This document shows positions 7,773 through 18,101 of a stretch of DNA of 64,000 nt, in pieces. Origin of the DNA: Shewanella halotolerans (GTDB lineage Bacteria > Pseudomonadota > Gammaproteobacteria > Enterobacterales > Shewanellaceae); contig NZ_CP080417.1 in assembly GCF_019457535.1 (NCBI RefSeq), forward strand, positions 3,844,001 to 3,908,000, in the 5' to 3' direction. Position 1 is the stretch's first letter. Each line of letters opens with the position of its first letter. The position numbers were made by a program, and so were the translations under genes. The notes beneath the pieces are model-generated. The model saw only the letters and a list, made by a program, of their open reading frames with translations. It had not been told where the DNA came from and searched no databases.

Positions 7773-10700
7773 CTAGCTAAAGATCTCCTCCACCAGCTCG
7801 ATCGCCTCGTCAAACTGATAGGCGTTCACCATGTTGAGCACGGGCGCTATCTTGTTAGCGAGCGAGGTTGGCAAACGATCGCGAACCGCCTGTAGCTTCT
7901 CCACCGCCTCGGCGTCCGCCTCCTCCAGCATCTTGAGCAGCTCCTTGATGGCGGCATCCAGCTCCTGGGCCGACATGGCTGGCGCATCGGTAGCCGCCCC
8001 GGGCTCGGTGCCATCTTCTTGCGGCAGCGTCTCGGCCCCGGTCTGACTGAGCCAGTCGCCTATAGTGGTGCACAGGCTGTCTAACAGCTCACCCATCTGA
8101 GTCAGCGCCTCAGTCACATCGGCCTGGATCGAATCGCTGAGTGCCTGCTCTACCTGCTTGGCCAAGGTCACCAGCTCTGGGCAGCAGAGGTTACCGGCCA
8201 CCCCCTTGAGGGTGTGGGCGTAACGCACCGCCTCCTCCTGCTTGCCCTCACGCTGTGCGGTGGCGATAAGCTCCGCGCAGCGGGACTGACCCGTATAGAA
8301 ACGCTCGAATATCCGCCGGTAGAGACGCGCCGAGTTCTGCACCAGCTGCAGCCCCTTATCGATGTCCAGCGCCGGGTGTTGGGGCCAATAGGCATCCTGG
8401 CTGTGCTGATCAGTCTGCTCAGTGCTGCTCTCCTCAATCACCTGGCTGTCATCCCCCAGGTATTCCAGCAGCGTCTTGTAGAGCAGCGACACCTCGATAG
8501 GCTTGGCGATATGGTCGTTCATGCCGGCGCGCAGGCACATCTCCTTGTCGCCCGCCATGGCGTTGGCCGTCATGGCGATCACAGGCAAATCTGCCAGCTC
8601 GGGACGCTTACGCAGCTCGGCGGTGGCCTGATAGCCATCCATTACCGGCATCTGACAATCCATCAGCACCAAGTCGAAGCTCTGCATGGCCAGCTTCTCC
8701 AGCGCCACCTGACCATTCTCGGCAATCGAGAGGATCACCCCCACCTGCTCGAGGAACTCGCTGGCCACCTCCTGGTTCATCTCGTTGTCTTCCACCAGCA
8801 GGATGCGCTTGCCCTTGAGCTGCGCCAACAGGGCAGGACTTACCTCGCTGCCTTTGCGCCGCACCGGCATGGCACCTTGCTTACCCAGGGCCGACATGAT
8901 GCCGTCCAGCAGGCGCGAGGCGCTGATCGGCTTAGTGATATAACCCGAGATCCCCGCCTGCTCCGCCTTGTCGATAAAATCACCGTCGGCATGGGCCGAG
9001 ACGATCAGCGTCTTGGGCGGGTTAGCGCGCTCGCTCAGCAACCGCCGCGCCGTCTCCAAGCCGTCCATCTCAGGCATGCGCCAGTCGATCAACGCCACCC
9101 CATAGTCGGTCTCCTGACAGCGACTCAGCGCCTCGGCGCCGCTGCGCACCGTATCGACGGTAAAGCCCATGCTCTCCAGGGTGCTGCGCAGAATATCCCG
9201 GGCGGTGGCGTTGTCGTCAGCCACCAGAATCCGCATTCCTTCCAGCTCCTGGGCCACCTTGATCAGCTGATTGTCGGCGACCTTGAAGCGCACGCTGAAG
9301 AAGAAGGTGCTGCCGTTGCCGAACTGACTCTCGACGCCGATCTCGCCGCCCATGAGTTCCACCAGCTGCTTGCAGATCGCCAGCCCAAGGCCTGTGCCGC
9401 CATACTTGCGGGTGGTGGAACTGTCGGCCTGACTGAAAGACTGGAACAGCTTGCCGCGCTGCTCCTCGGTGAGGCCTATGCCGTTGTCGCGCACGCTGAA
9501 CTTGAGCAGTATCTCCTCATCCTCGCGCACCAGCTGGCTGATCGACAGCATCACCTCGCCCTGCTCGGTAAACTTGATGGCGTTGTTCATCAAATTGATC
9601 AACACCTGGCTGAGACGCAGCGGATCCCCCACAAGATGGCGGGGAATATTGGGCGCCACGGCAAACAGCAGCTCGAGCTGCTTGTCGGCGGCCTTGACCG
9701 AGAACATGTCGCTGAGATCTTCCAGCATAGTGTCGAGCTGGAAAGGCACCGCCTCGATATCCAGCTTGCCCGCCTCTATCTTGGAGAAGTCCAAAATGTC
9801 GTTGATGATCCCCAGCAGCGACTTGGAGGCGCGGTCGATCTTCTCCACATAGTTCTGCTGCTTCTTATCCAAATTGGTCTGTAGACACAGCTGCGACATG
9901 CCTATGATGGCGTTCATCGGAGTGCGGATCTCATGGGACATGTTCGCCAGGAAATCGCTCTTGGCCTTGCTGGCGGCATCGGCCGCATCCTTGGCCAGGG
10001 TCAGCTCCTCGGAGAGCAGCTTGAGGGAGCTGATATCCGCCATGGAGAGCACGGCGGAGCGATATTCCCCCTGCCTGTCGGACAGGCCCGTCATGTTGAC
10101 GTCCATCCATCTGGCCTCGCCAGCTTGATTGAGCAGACGGATCTCCAACTTGACGCTGTCGGCGCCGTCGCTCATCAGGCGTTTAAAGCTGTTCTTGGCC
10201 TCGAGCCCCTGATCCGGATCCTGATAATCGAAGAATATACTGCCCTTGAGACGCTCTATGGGTAGCTGCAGGTATTGGCTAAACTGCTCGTTGCAATCTA
10301 AGATGACGCCGCGATCGTCGACATTGACTATGCCGATGCCGGCGTTATCGAACAGGGCCCTGAAGTGCGCCTCGCGCTTGGCCAGTTCCCTGTCCATCTG
10401 CTTGCGCTCGCTGATATCCATCAGGTAACCGTTCCAGACTATGCTGCCATCGTCCTGACGGTCGCCCCTGGCCCCCGCCTGTAGCCAGCGCTGCTCGCCC
10501 GTGGGGTGTTGGTAGCGAAACTCTTCGATCCACTTAAGCCCCGACGCGCTCTCGCCGGAGAGGGCGCGAATGATGCGGGCCCGCTCCGACTCTATGATGC
10601 AGTCGGCCACCAGGTCGAAGTTGGCCAGCAGCTGATCCCGGTGGAAGCCCAGGGTGGTGATGCAGGCGCGGGAGAGGAAGGTGAAGTAGCGCTGATCGTT

Positions 10701-13079
10701 GGCTATCCAGCGCAGCTGATAGACGGTGTTGGGGATCGACTCAGTGATCGTCTCCAGCTGCTGCTGGGACTGGGCAATCTTCTCTTGGGCCAGCTTGCTC
10801 TGGGTGACATCCTGTATGCTGCCATCGAACCAGAGGGCATTGCCCTCATCGTCATAGCTGGCCTTGCCCTTCTCGTGCACCCAGCGTAGGCTGCCATCCC
10901 GGTGATGAATACGATATTGCACCTCGAAGCTCTGCTGCTCGGCGATCCCCTTGTTGATCGCCGTGTCGGTGGCTTCCCTGTCCGCCTCCAGGATCAGGCT
11001 GGCAAAGACCCGCTTCTTGTTCTCGATAAAGTCGGCGGCGGGATAGCCGGTGATCTCGGCGATGTTGTCGCTGACATACTCCATCACCCACTGCTCGCCT
11101 AATCGGGTACGGTAGACGGCGCCTGGAATATTGCCCACCAGACCGCGGAAGCGACTCTCGCTGTCCTTGATCCGCTTGGCGGTGGCCAGCTCTTCTGTCA
11201 TGTCCCGTATCGAGGCCGCCACCTGGCGCAGTCCGTCGCTGTCGGCGGGCAGTAGCCCCAGGCTGATCTCCACCGGAAACAGGCTGCCGTCGGCCTTCTT
11301 GGCCTTGAGCGTCTTACCCAGCCCAAGGCCCATGCGACGATCCACCCCTTCGGCGATAAACTTGGCTCTTAGGGCCTCATGATGCTTGACGCTATCGGGC
11401 ACCAGCTGGTCGACATTCAGCGCCAGCATCTGCTGGGCATCAAAGCCAAACAACTGCTGGCAGCGACTGTTGCTGAAGACGACACTACCCTGCTCGTCAA
11501 CGATCAACATAGCCTCGGGAGCCGATTCCAGCACGGCGTTGGACCAGGCCGCCGCCGAGAACTGTTCGGTCACATCGTTAAACAGCATCTCGATGGAGAG
11601 CAGCTCGCCGTTGTCCGCCAGCAGCGGCTGCATGAAGAGATCCAGGCGGCGCACGCTACCGTTGGCGGCGATCATCTCCACCTGATGGGGCGGCACACTA
11701 TTGCCTTGCAGGGCACTGTCCATGTACTCCCAGTTCGCCTCATTGATAGGGTTGTCGGAGAACATCCGCTGATATTTACGCTTGAGCAGATCCGGGCTGA
11801 CCCCCAGCACCTTCTCGACTCCGGCAGAGACCTGGGCGATCTGGCCATCGGGCTCCAGCGAGCAGTAGAAGGACTTGTCACTCATGCCATCGATCAGCTT
11901 GGCAAAACGGTTGCCGCGTGAATCCAGCAGCGCCTGCTCCCGCTGGGCCAGCACCTCGGCCAGCTCGTTAAACTTATCCGTTAGGGTCTCCACCTCGGCC
12001 ACCGCGCCCCGGGTGCCTTCGATATGTTTGGTCTTACCGGCGCCGAAGGCCACTATGCCGGCGGCCAGACGTTCGATGGGCAGTGACAGGCGTCTGGCGG
12101 TGAGATAACCCGTCAGATAAAGCACAGCGGAGATCAGCAGCAGGGTCAGCACCAGGGAGGAGAGCCCCATGTAGAGCTGGTGGGAGAGCTTGTCCTCCTG
12201 GGTCATGATCACCACCCGCCAGTTGAGCTTAGGCACCACGCCTACGCTGGCAAGATAGGCCTGACCGTCGGCGGCCAACATGCGGCTGTTACCGGATTTG
12301 GCCGACTGGAGCAGGGAGATGAAGTCGCCGTTGTCATTTGATGGGGCGAGCCACTTATCCGTGCCCTGGGACATCAGCAGCTGCGCATCCTTGTGGTAGA
12401 TAAGCCGCCCCTTGTCATCCAACACCAGCATGCGATCGGCATCGATCCCCGCCATGGCCGGCAGGGCGTCCAGGGCCAGATCAACCGTCACCACGCCCCA
12501 GTAGGGGCTTGAGGGGCCGAAGGACTGGGAGAAGGTGATCATCAAAATGTTACCGGCCCCCTCATCGAAATAGGGCAGCGACCAGTAACCCTGAGGCTTG
12601 TCTATCGCCTCGCTCCACCAGGCCCATTGGCCGTCGGTATAGTCGTAGCTGTCCGCGCCGATATCCAGGAACTTCACGCCGTCCTGATCCCGGAAGACAT
12701 AGGGGGCATAGGGCCGTTGATTAGGCGTCAGGCTGGGGCGAAAGGCGATGGCGCTGGCATAGAAATCGCTGTGGCGCTCCAGGCGCCGGGTCAGCAACGC
12801 CTTGAGCTCGCCATCTTGCTGGAGAAGCTGATCGCGACTCATCTGGCCTAAGAGATCGGCAAAGGTGCGGGTATCCTTCTCGGCGAAGGAGAGAAAATGA
12901 TGCACCCGGCTGGCCACCATCTCGGCCTGCTTCTCGAGATCGCCATAGAGGTAGCTCTCTTCGGCCCGGTAGTTAAACCAGGCGATCAGGCTCAACACCA
13001 TGGCCATGATGGCGATAAGGGGTAAGGCAATCTGTACGATTATCCGGCTACGAAAGGTACGAAGTCTGCTCATGTCCAT
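7773..13079 (-). CDS. Giant hybrid sensor histidine kinase (Cache-HAMP-PAS array-HisKA-HATPase-REC-REC-Hpt)
   Basis: About 1,768 residues. An N-terminal membrane segment (VQIALPLIAIMAMVLSLIA), a periplasmic double-Cache sensor (about 35-300), a second membrane segment and HAMP come first. A run of about five PAS domains (about 400-1030) follows; several end in PAC-type segments such as GSIQDVTQSK. Then come HisKA with HEIRTPMNA near residue 1050, an HATPase domain with GGTGLGLAICKQL near 1230, two receivers (DWRMPEMDG near 1330, DCQMPVMDG near 1475) and an Hpt domain (AHTLKGVAGN near 1623). It is a BarA/ArcB-style phosphorelay; the Cache ligand is unknown. ATG 13079 directly precedes the first membrane segment; an upstream GTG at 13121 would add 14 residues. 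The REC-HD-GYP protein downstream is a likely acceptor. Confidence 0.92.
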   Translation of the reverse strand: MDMSRLRTFRSRIIVQIALPLIAIMAMVLSLIAWFNYRAEESYLYGDLEKQAEMVASRVHHFLSFAEKDTRTFADLLGQMSRDQLLQQDGELKALLTRRLERHSDFYASAIAFRPSLTPNQRPYAPYVFRDQDGVKFLDIGADSYDYTDGQWAWWSEAIDKPQGYWSLPYFDEGAGNILMITFSQSFGPSSPYWGVVTVDLALDALPAMAGIDADRMLVLDDKGRLIYHKDAQLLMSQGTDKWLAPSNDNGDFISLLQSAKSGNSRMLAADGQAYLASVGVVPKLNWRVVIMTQEDKLSHQLYMGLSSLVLTLLLISAVLYLTGYLTARRLSLPIERLAAGIVAFGAGKTKHIEGTRGAVAEVETLTDKFNELAEVLAQREQALLDSRGNRFAKLIDGMSDKSFYCSLEPDGQIAQVSAGVEKVLGVSPDLLKRKYQRMFSDNPINEANWEYMDSALQGNSVPPHQVEMIAANGSVRRLDLFMQPLLADNGELLSIEMLFNDVTEQFSAAAWSNAVLESAPEAMLIVDEQGSVVFSNSRCQQLFGFDAQQMLALNVDQLVPDSVKHHEALRAKFIAEGVDRRMGLGLGKTLKAKKADGSLFPVEISLGLLPADSDGLRQVAASIRDMTEELATAKRIKDSESRFRGLVGNIPGAVYRTRLGEQWVMEYVSDNIAEITGYPAADFIENKKRVFASLILEADREATDTAINKGIAEQQSFEVQYRIHHRDGSLRWVHEKGKASYDDEGNALWFDGSIQDVTQSKLAQEKIAQSQQQLETITESIPNTVYQLRWIANDQRYFTFLSRACITTLGFHRDQLLANFDLVADCIIESERARIIRALSGESASGLKWIEEFRYQHPTGEQRWLQAGARGDRQDDGSIVWNGYLMDISERKQMDRELAKREAHFRALFDNAGIGIVNVDDRGVILDCNEQFSQYLQLPIERLKGSIFFDYQDPDQGLEAKNSFKRLMSDGADSVKLEIRLLNQAGEARWMDVNMTGLSDRQGEYRSAVLSMADISSLKLLSEELTLAKDAADAASKAKSDFLANMSHEIRTPMNAIIGMSQLCLQTNLDKKQQNYVEKIDRASKSLLGIINDILDFSKIEAGKLDIEAVPFQLDTMLEDLSDMFSVKAADKQLELLFAVAPNIPRHLVGDPLRLSQVLINLMNNAIKFTEQGEVMLSISQLVREDEEILLKFSVRDNGIGLTEEQRGKLFQSFSQADSSTTRKYGGTGLGLAICKQLVELMGGEIGVESQFGNGSTFFFSVRFKVADNQLIKVAQELEGMRILVADDNATARDILRSTLESMGFTVDTVRSGAEALSRCQETDYGVALIDWRMPEMDGLETARRLLSERANPPKTLIVSAHADGDFIDKAEQAGISGYITKPISASRLLDGIMSALGKQGAMPVRRKGSEVSPALLAQLKGKRILLVEDNEMNQEVASEFLEQVGVILSIAENGQVALEKLAMQSFDLVLMDCQMPVMDGYQATAELRKRPELADLPVIAMTANAMAGDKEMCLRAGMNDHIAKPIEVSLLYKTLLEYLGDDSQVIEESSTEQTDQHSQDAYWPQHPALDIDKGLQLVQNSARLYRRIFERFYTGQSRCAELIATAQREGKQEEAVRYAHTLKGVAGNLCCPELVTLAKQVEQALSDSIQADVTEALTQMGELLDSLCTTIGDWLSQTGAETLPQEDGTEPGAATDAPAMSAQELDAAIKELLKMLEEADAEAVEKLQAVRDRLPTSLANKIAPVLNMVNAYQFDEAIELVEEIFS

Positions 13080-13652
13080 ATTCCACAGTGCAATCGGCTT
13101 AGCGGCGCGCAGGCCTGCCACGGCTCACCCACTCAGCGCCAGTTTCATGACTTGACTAAGTAACGGGTAAGCTCACCCACTCCCGTGTCTGCCTGGGGCC
13201 GTTTTCCGACACGAAAGACTCTGCTCTTCAAATAGTGAAAACTTGCTAACTTCATGATGAACCAGAAAAATACTTGCTCATTAAATCACCTTGCCCATCG
13301 ACAATCAACCAGTTAGCACGATCTTTACCTTTGGTCGAACACTCGATTAAACAGGTGAAAAATAAGCCGCTTTTCACCAGCCCCTGAGCCGCCATCTGAA
13401 AGTGAAAATTCAACATCAAGCGCATGAGATTTCACGACGATAGATCCTTTGCTCAAGGCGCTGCGTAAGTAATAAGTATAACCCTGTCTATTGGCTCTGG
13501 TTGGCGGTTGCAATCTGCTATCGATAGGGTTATCAATGGGTTTAATGGGCTATTGATTTAATGGGCTGTGGCTTCAATGAACAATGGCTTTAATGGAAAG
13601 CCTGCCGCAAGCCAACTTCAGCGCTTGGGCGATCAAAGGATAAGGACTGGCA
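13080..13652. other. Intergenic region between divergent hybrid-kinase and ABC operons
   Basis: I see no credible gene in about 530 bp. Near 13534-13600 the motif TTTAATGGGCT/CTTTAATGG recurs imperfectly, giving a weakly repetitive stretch before the ABC operon. Promoters for both directions must lie here, but I cannot assign them. Confidence 0.4.
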
Positions 13653-14318
13653 ATGACGAGTGTCGCGACCCTGAGCGAGATCTCAAAGGGCTTTAACGAC
13701 GGCGATAAGTTTCACCTGGTGCTGGACAGGCTCGACCTAGAGCTCGCCCTCGGCGAAACGGTTGCCCTCACAGGCCCGAGTGGAAGCGGCAAGAGCACGC
13801 TACTCAATATCATCGCCGGATTCGAGCGCCCCAGCAGCGGTACCCTCACCCTATTAACCCAAGATACCCGAACCTGGGACGACAGCCGCTGGAGCCAGTT
13901 CAGGCATCATCAGCTGGGCGTCGTCTTCCAGCAATTTAACCTGCTCACCCCGCTCAATGTCGAAGACAACATCGCCTTTCCCCTGCACCTTCAGGGAGAC
14001 GGCTGGAACGCCTGGTGCGATCATCTGGTCGACGCGCTCGGGCTAAGGCCCCTGCTCAAGCGCCATGTGGAGGCCCTGTCTGGCGGTCAACAGCAAAGGG
14101 TGGCCATCGCCCGGGCCCTGGCCCACAAGCCGGCATTATTGCTGGCGGACGAGCCCACGGGCAACCTGGATCAGACCACCAGCCTGGAGGTGATGGCGCT
14201 TATCTGCGCCCTGGCCGCCGAGCACGACACCAGTATCTTAATGGTGACCCACTCCATGGAGTGCGCCGCCTTCATGCAGCGCCGCTGGCACCTGGATCTT
14301 GGTCGGGTACATGAGTAG
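13653..14318 (+). CDS. ABC transporter ATP-binding protein (LolD/MacB type)
   Basis: This 221-residue nucleotide-binding subunit has all core motifs: Walker A GPSGSGKST (about residue 40), Q-loop QQFNLL, signature ALSGGQQQRVAIARAL (about 143), Walker B LLADEPTGNLD and the switch His in MVTHS. The sequence type is that of LolD/FtsE/MacB (MacB-like type VII) ATPases, which drive extracytoplasmic conformational work and often do not move small solutes across the membrane. Its stop overlaps the start of the permease gene by 8 bp (ATGAGTAG), indicating translational coupling. It is the first gene of a three-gene operon with the permease and an AttH-like lipoprotein. Confidence 0.93.
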   Translation: MTSVATLSEISKGFNDGDKFHLVLDRLDLELALGETVALTGPSGSGKSTLLNIIAGFERPSSGTLTLLTQDTRTWDDSRWSQFRHHQLGVVFQQFNLLTPLNVEDNIAFPLHLQGDGWNAWCDHLVDALGLRPLLKRHVEALSGGQQQRVAIARALAHKPALLLADEPTGNLDQTTSLEVMALICALAAEHDTSILMVTHSMECAAFMQRRWHLDLGRVHE

Positions 14319-16866
14319 CCTAGTTGTTAACAGTCAGGCCGACGACGGCGCGAAGGCGCTGCTGCGCGCCACCCGTCTCACCCTCAGGGTATTCGCCGCC
14401 CACTATAAGAAGGCGCCGCTGCAGGCCGGGGCGATACTGATCGGCATAGTGCTGGCGGTCACCCTGCTGACCGGCGTCAGGGCCACCAACGAGAGCGCCA
14501 TCGACAGCTATGGCCAGGCCAGCGAGCTACTGAGCGGCCAGGCCAGCAATCTTGTCACCCCGCTACCGGGCAAAGTTCTCTCTGAGAACCTCTATTTTGA
14601 TCTCAGGGCCCAAGGGTTCCACCACAGCCTGGCGGTGCTTCAAGGCTCTGCCTTGGATAGCGCCCAGCATCGCTGGCAAGCCACAGGCAGCGATCTTATC
14701 GCCGCCCTCTCCGCCTTAGCGCCAAACAGTAAAAACAAACCGCAAACAGACGAGCCATCAGATAGCAAGATGCCCATGAGCGGCCCCCTGCCCCTAGCGG
14801 CCATGCTGGCGGGCGAGCCAATAGTGGTGATGAGTGAAACTAACGCCAAACGATTGCCAGAGCCCTGGCTTAGCCTCAATGGCATGCGTCTGAAGGTGGT
14901 GGCAGTCGATGAGAGTTACCAGCTAGGCGATCGCCTGCTGATGGATATCTCCCTGGCCCAGCAGCTACTGGGCAAGCCGGGCGAGCTTAGCTATATCGCC
15001 CTGTTTGACTCGCCGAGGGAAGATCAACAGCAGCTTCTTACATCCTTACTCACCGGCCGGGGCGAACTGGTAGAGAGCGACAACGGCGAGGCGATGAAGG
15101 CCCTCACCAACAGCTTTCATCTCAACCTCACCGCCATGAGCCTGCTAGCCTTTATCGTCGGCCTGTTTATCGCCTATAACGGCGTGCGCTACAGTCTGCT
15201 CAAACGCAAACGGCTGATCATCCAGCTGCAGCAACAGGGCGTGCGCCGCGCCGCCATCATGTTCGCCCTTGGGCTGGAGCTCACCCTGCTGGTGCTGCTG
15301 GGCTCACTCATCGGCTTCTTCCTCGGGCTACAGCTGAGCTTCTGGTTGCAGCCTATGGTGTCTGTCACCTTGGAGCAGCTCTATGGCGCCAACATACTGC
15401 CGGGAAGCTGGCGCTGGCAGTGGCTGGCCCAGGCTAGCCTGCTGACCCTGAGCGCCGCCCTGCTGGCCTGTGGCTCCCTGTTGAGGGAGCTGCTCAATCA
15501 GCCCCTCGCTCAGAGCAGCGGCCAGCTCAGTCAGCAGCGCAGCAGCCAACTGGCGCAGAATCGCCTCATGCTATTGGCCTGCCTGCTGGGCATCATGACC
15601 CTTATCCTGATGCCGCTCAGTCAGGACTACCGATTCACCATGGCGCTGCTGGGTCTGGTGGTGATCGCCATCCCCCTGGCCCTGCCCTATCTGCTCAGGC
15701 AGCTCATCGGCCTGCTACAGAGAATCAGCCCCAAGGGGCTTATCGGCTATCAGATCAGCGAGACCCGGGAGCTGCTGGCGCCGCTGTCGCTGGCCATGAT
15801 GGCTATGCTGCTGGCGCTCACCGCCAATATAGCCATGAACAGCCTGGTGGGGAGCTTCGAGATCACCCTCAAGCAGTGGCTGGACGCCAGGCTCCATGCC
15901 CAGCTCTACCTGCGCCCGCCCGCCAGTCAGATGGCCGAGGTGGAGAAGGCGCTGAGCCAGGCCCCCGAGGTGACCGGCCTCTACAAGCAATGGCTGCTCA
16001 AGAGTCACTACCAACAGACGCCCATCTTCCTGCTGACCCGGGATCCCTACTCTATTGAGCACACCACCATCATCAAGCAGGCGAGGCCGGATCTGTGGCG
16101 AGATTTTTTCTCGGCCGATCCCGAGACTAAGCCACTCGCCCTGGTCAGCGAGCCCTTCGCCTTCAAGCAGGGTAAGCAGCTGGGCGATAAGATACAGATA
16201 GCGGCCCTGGGCGAGACCGAACTCACCATAGGCGCCATCTATTATGATTATGGTAATCCCTACGGCGAGGTGATCATCCCGCCATCTCTGTGGCGCAGGG
16301 CTAACCTTGGCGAGACGCCCTTGAGTCTGGCCCTCACCCTGAGCGCTGATGTGACCGGATTTAGCCAGCAGATCCAGACACGCTTCCAACTGCCAGACGC
16401 GCTGGTCTACAGTCAGGAGAAGATCAAGGCCCAGGCGATCACTATGTTCAAGCGCACCTTCTCCATCACCCAGGTGCTTAACAGCCTGACCCTGATGGTG
16501 GCCGCCATCGGCCTGTTCAGCGCCTGTTACATGTTGACTCAGGCACGCCTGGCACCTATCGCGCGCCTCTACGCCCTGGGGGTCAATCGCCGTCAGCTGG
16601 TGTGGCTGGTGGTTGGCCAGATGCTGCTCATGGTGCTACTCACCTGTCTGGTGGCCCTGCCGACGGGCGCCCTGCTGGGGTATCTGCTGATCCATAAGGT
16701 GACCCTACAGGCCTTCGGCTGGACCATCGCCATGGTATGGGACTGGCTCGCCTACCTCGAGCTGGTGGGGCTGGCGCTGCTGGCCAGCACGCTGGCACTC
16801 GCCTTCCCCCTCTATCAACAAACCAGACGCCCCCTGGTGTCGAGCCTGCAACGGGAGGTCATATGA
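14311..16866 (+). CDS. FtsX/DevC-type ABC transporter permease
   Basis: An 851-residue permease with an N-terminal membrane segment (ILIGIVLAVTLLTGV), a periplasmic MacB-PCD-like domain (about 60-270) and a first FtsX-type helical block (about 275-400). More helices, a second periplasmic domain and a C-terminal FtsX block (about 725-850) follow. The duplicated FtsX arrangement resembles lipoprotein-release and Att-type permeases. ATG 14311 is chosen because it overlaps the ATPase stop; an upstream in-frame TTG adds only four residues. The 3' end overlaps the next start as ATGA. The probable substrate is a lipid, lipoprotein or envelope component, by family analogy only. Confidence 0.88.
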   Translation: MSSLVVNSQADDGAKALLRATRLTLRVFAAHYKKAPLQAGAILIGIVLAVTLLTGVRATNESAIDSYGQASELLSGQASNLVTPLPGKVLSENLYFDLRAQGFHHSLAVLQGSALDSAQHRWQATGSDLIAALSALAPNSKNKPQTDEPSDSKMPMSGPLPLAAMLAGEPIVVMSETNAKRLPEPWLSLNGMRLKVVAVDESYQLGDRLLMDISLAQQLLGKPGELSYIALFDSPREDQQQLLTSLLTGRGELVESDNGEAMKALTNSFHLNLTAMSLLAFIVGLFIAYNGVRYSLLKRKRLIIQLQQQGVRRAAIMFALGLELTLLVLLGSLIGFFLGLQLSFWLQPMVSVTLEQLYGANILPGSWRWQWLAQASLLTLSAALLACGSLLRELLNQPLAQSSGQLSQQRSSQLAQNRLMLLACLLGIMTLILMPLSQDYRFTMALLGLVVIAIPLALPYLLRQLIGLLQRISPKGLIGYQISETRELLAPLSLAMMAMLLALTANIAMNSLVGSFEITLKQWLDARLHAQLYLRPPASQMAEVEKALSQAPEVTGLYKQWLLKSHYQQTPIFLLTRDPYSIEHTTIIKQARPDLWRDFFSADPETKPLALVSEPFAFKQGKQLGDKIQIAALGETELTIGAIYYDYGNPYGEVIIPPSLWRRANLGETPLSLALTLSADVTGFSQQIQTRFQLPDALVYSQEKIKAQAITMFKRTFSITQVLNSLTLMVAAIGLFSACYMLTQARLAPIARLYALGVNRRQLVWLVVGQMLLMVLLTCLVALPTGALLGYLLIHKVTLQAFGWTIAMVWDWLAYLELVGLALLASTLALAFPLYQQTRRPLVSSLQREVI

Positions 16867-18065
16867 CGCGCCGGCAACACCTTGGAATGATCGCGCTACT
16901 GCTAACGGCCCTCCTACTACCTGGCCTTATGCTGCTGGGCTGCGATTCGCCCAAACCGGAGTCTAAAGGCATGGGGGATCTTATGGGCTCAGGAGAAGGA
17001 ACAGACACAGACGCAGAGCAAAGTGGTTACGCCAAAGTGCTCCCGGGAAAACCGCTCAGCTTCCCTAAAGATCATCTGGCCCACGACGACTTCCGGCAGG
17101 AGTGGTGGTATCTCACCGCCAACCTCACCACAGACACGGGCGAGTCGCTGGGGCTGCAATGGACCCAGTTTCGCATCGCGCTCTCACCTAATTCACTCGA
17201 GTCACCACAGTCTCCTGGCACAAAAGAGTCGCCGACTTCAGAAACGCCAAAACCAGAGAAGCCAGAGAAACCAAAGCCAGAAACATCTTGGGCGACCAAG
17301 CAGCTCTACATGGCCCACAGCGCAGTCACCACGAGTAAGATCCATAAGGCAAGCGAGCGCTGGTCTCGGGCGCATCCCAAGCTGGCAGGGACAAAAGCCT
17401 CACCGCTCAGCATAGCCCTGGATGACTGGCGCTGGCAGAGCGAAGGAGACGATCTGTTTCCGGCGACACTAACGGTTAACAGCGACGACTTTAGCTATCA
17501 GTTAACACTGAGTAGCGGCGCGCCGTATCAGCGACAGGGGGATGAGGGCTACAGCATCAAGAGCGCGGATGGCGAGGTGGCCTCCTACTACTACAGCCAA
17601 CCCTTCATCGCGATCACCGGTAGTGTCACCCTGGATGACAAGGTTCAAAGGGTCAGGGGGCAGGGTTGGCTGGACAGGGAGTGGAGCTCGCAGTTTCTCA
17701 CCCGTCAGCAGCAGGGCTGGGACTGGTTCGCCCTGCGCCTCGACGATGCCTCTACCCTGATGCTGTTTCAGCTCAGATCACAAGAAAGGAACTTTTACAG
17801 TGCGCGGCGCATGTTCGCCGACGGCAGCGGCCGCAACATAAAAAGCAGTGGCATCACGATGAAAGCGACTGAGTGGCAGAAGATAGACGGGGTCAACTAC
17901 CCCATCGCCTGGCAGATAGCCATCCCCAGCGAACAGTTAAACCTCAACATCTCGCCCCTTAACCCCGCCAGCCTGATGCCGCTGAGCGTACGCTACTGGG
18001 AAGGGCCAATACAGGTGAGCGGCTCCCATCGAGGCGAAGGCTATATGGAGCTGACTGGCTACTAG
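16863..18065 (+). CDS. AttH/CrtC-like (lipocalin-like) lipoprotein
   Basis: The 400-residue product starts at ATG 16863 with a good ribosome site (GGGAGGTC) and a 4-bp overlap with the permease. The signal peptide ends in a lipobox (LMLLGC), so it should be a lipoprotein. The remaining sequence has the AttH/carotenoid-1,2-hydratase-like fold, marked by HDDFRQEWWYLTANL and LDREWSSQ. A low-complexity insert rich in Pro, Lys and Glu (about residues 115-145) interrupts the domain. AttH-like proteins travel with FtsX permeases and their ATPases, so the three genes form one envelope transport or processing unit. No catalytic role is proven for this family. Confidence 0.82.
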   Translation: MTRRQHLGMIALLLTALLLPGLMLLGCDSPKPESKGMGDLMGSGEGTDTDAEQSGYAKVLPGKPLSFPKDHLAHDDFRQEWWYLTANLTTDTGESLGLQWTQFRIALSPNSLESPQSPGTKESPTSETPKPEKPEKPKPETSWATKQLYMAHSAVTTSKIHKASERWSRAHPKLAGTKASPLSIALDDWRWQSEGDDLFPATLTVNSDDFSYQLTLSSGAPYQRQGDEGYSIKSADGEVASYYYSQPFIAITGSVTLDDKVQRVRGQGWLDREWSSQFLTRQQQGWDWFALRLDDASTLMLFQLRSQERNFYSARRMFADGSGRNIKSSGITMKATEWQKIDGVNYPIAWQIAIPSEQLNLNISPLNPASLMPLSVRYWEGPIQVSGSHRGEGYMELTGY

Positions 18066-18101
18066 CTCTAAGTGCTCCCTAGCGAAATGGGGAAAATCTG
18101 A

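Noticed and set aside
13325..13513. 62-codon minus-strand frame between the hybrid kinase and ABC operon
   Set aside because: No domain, weak start context, composition of intergenic DNA.
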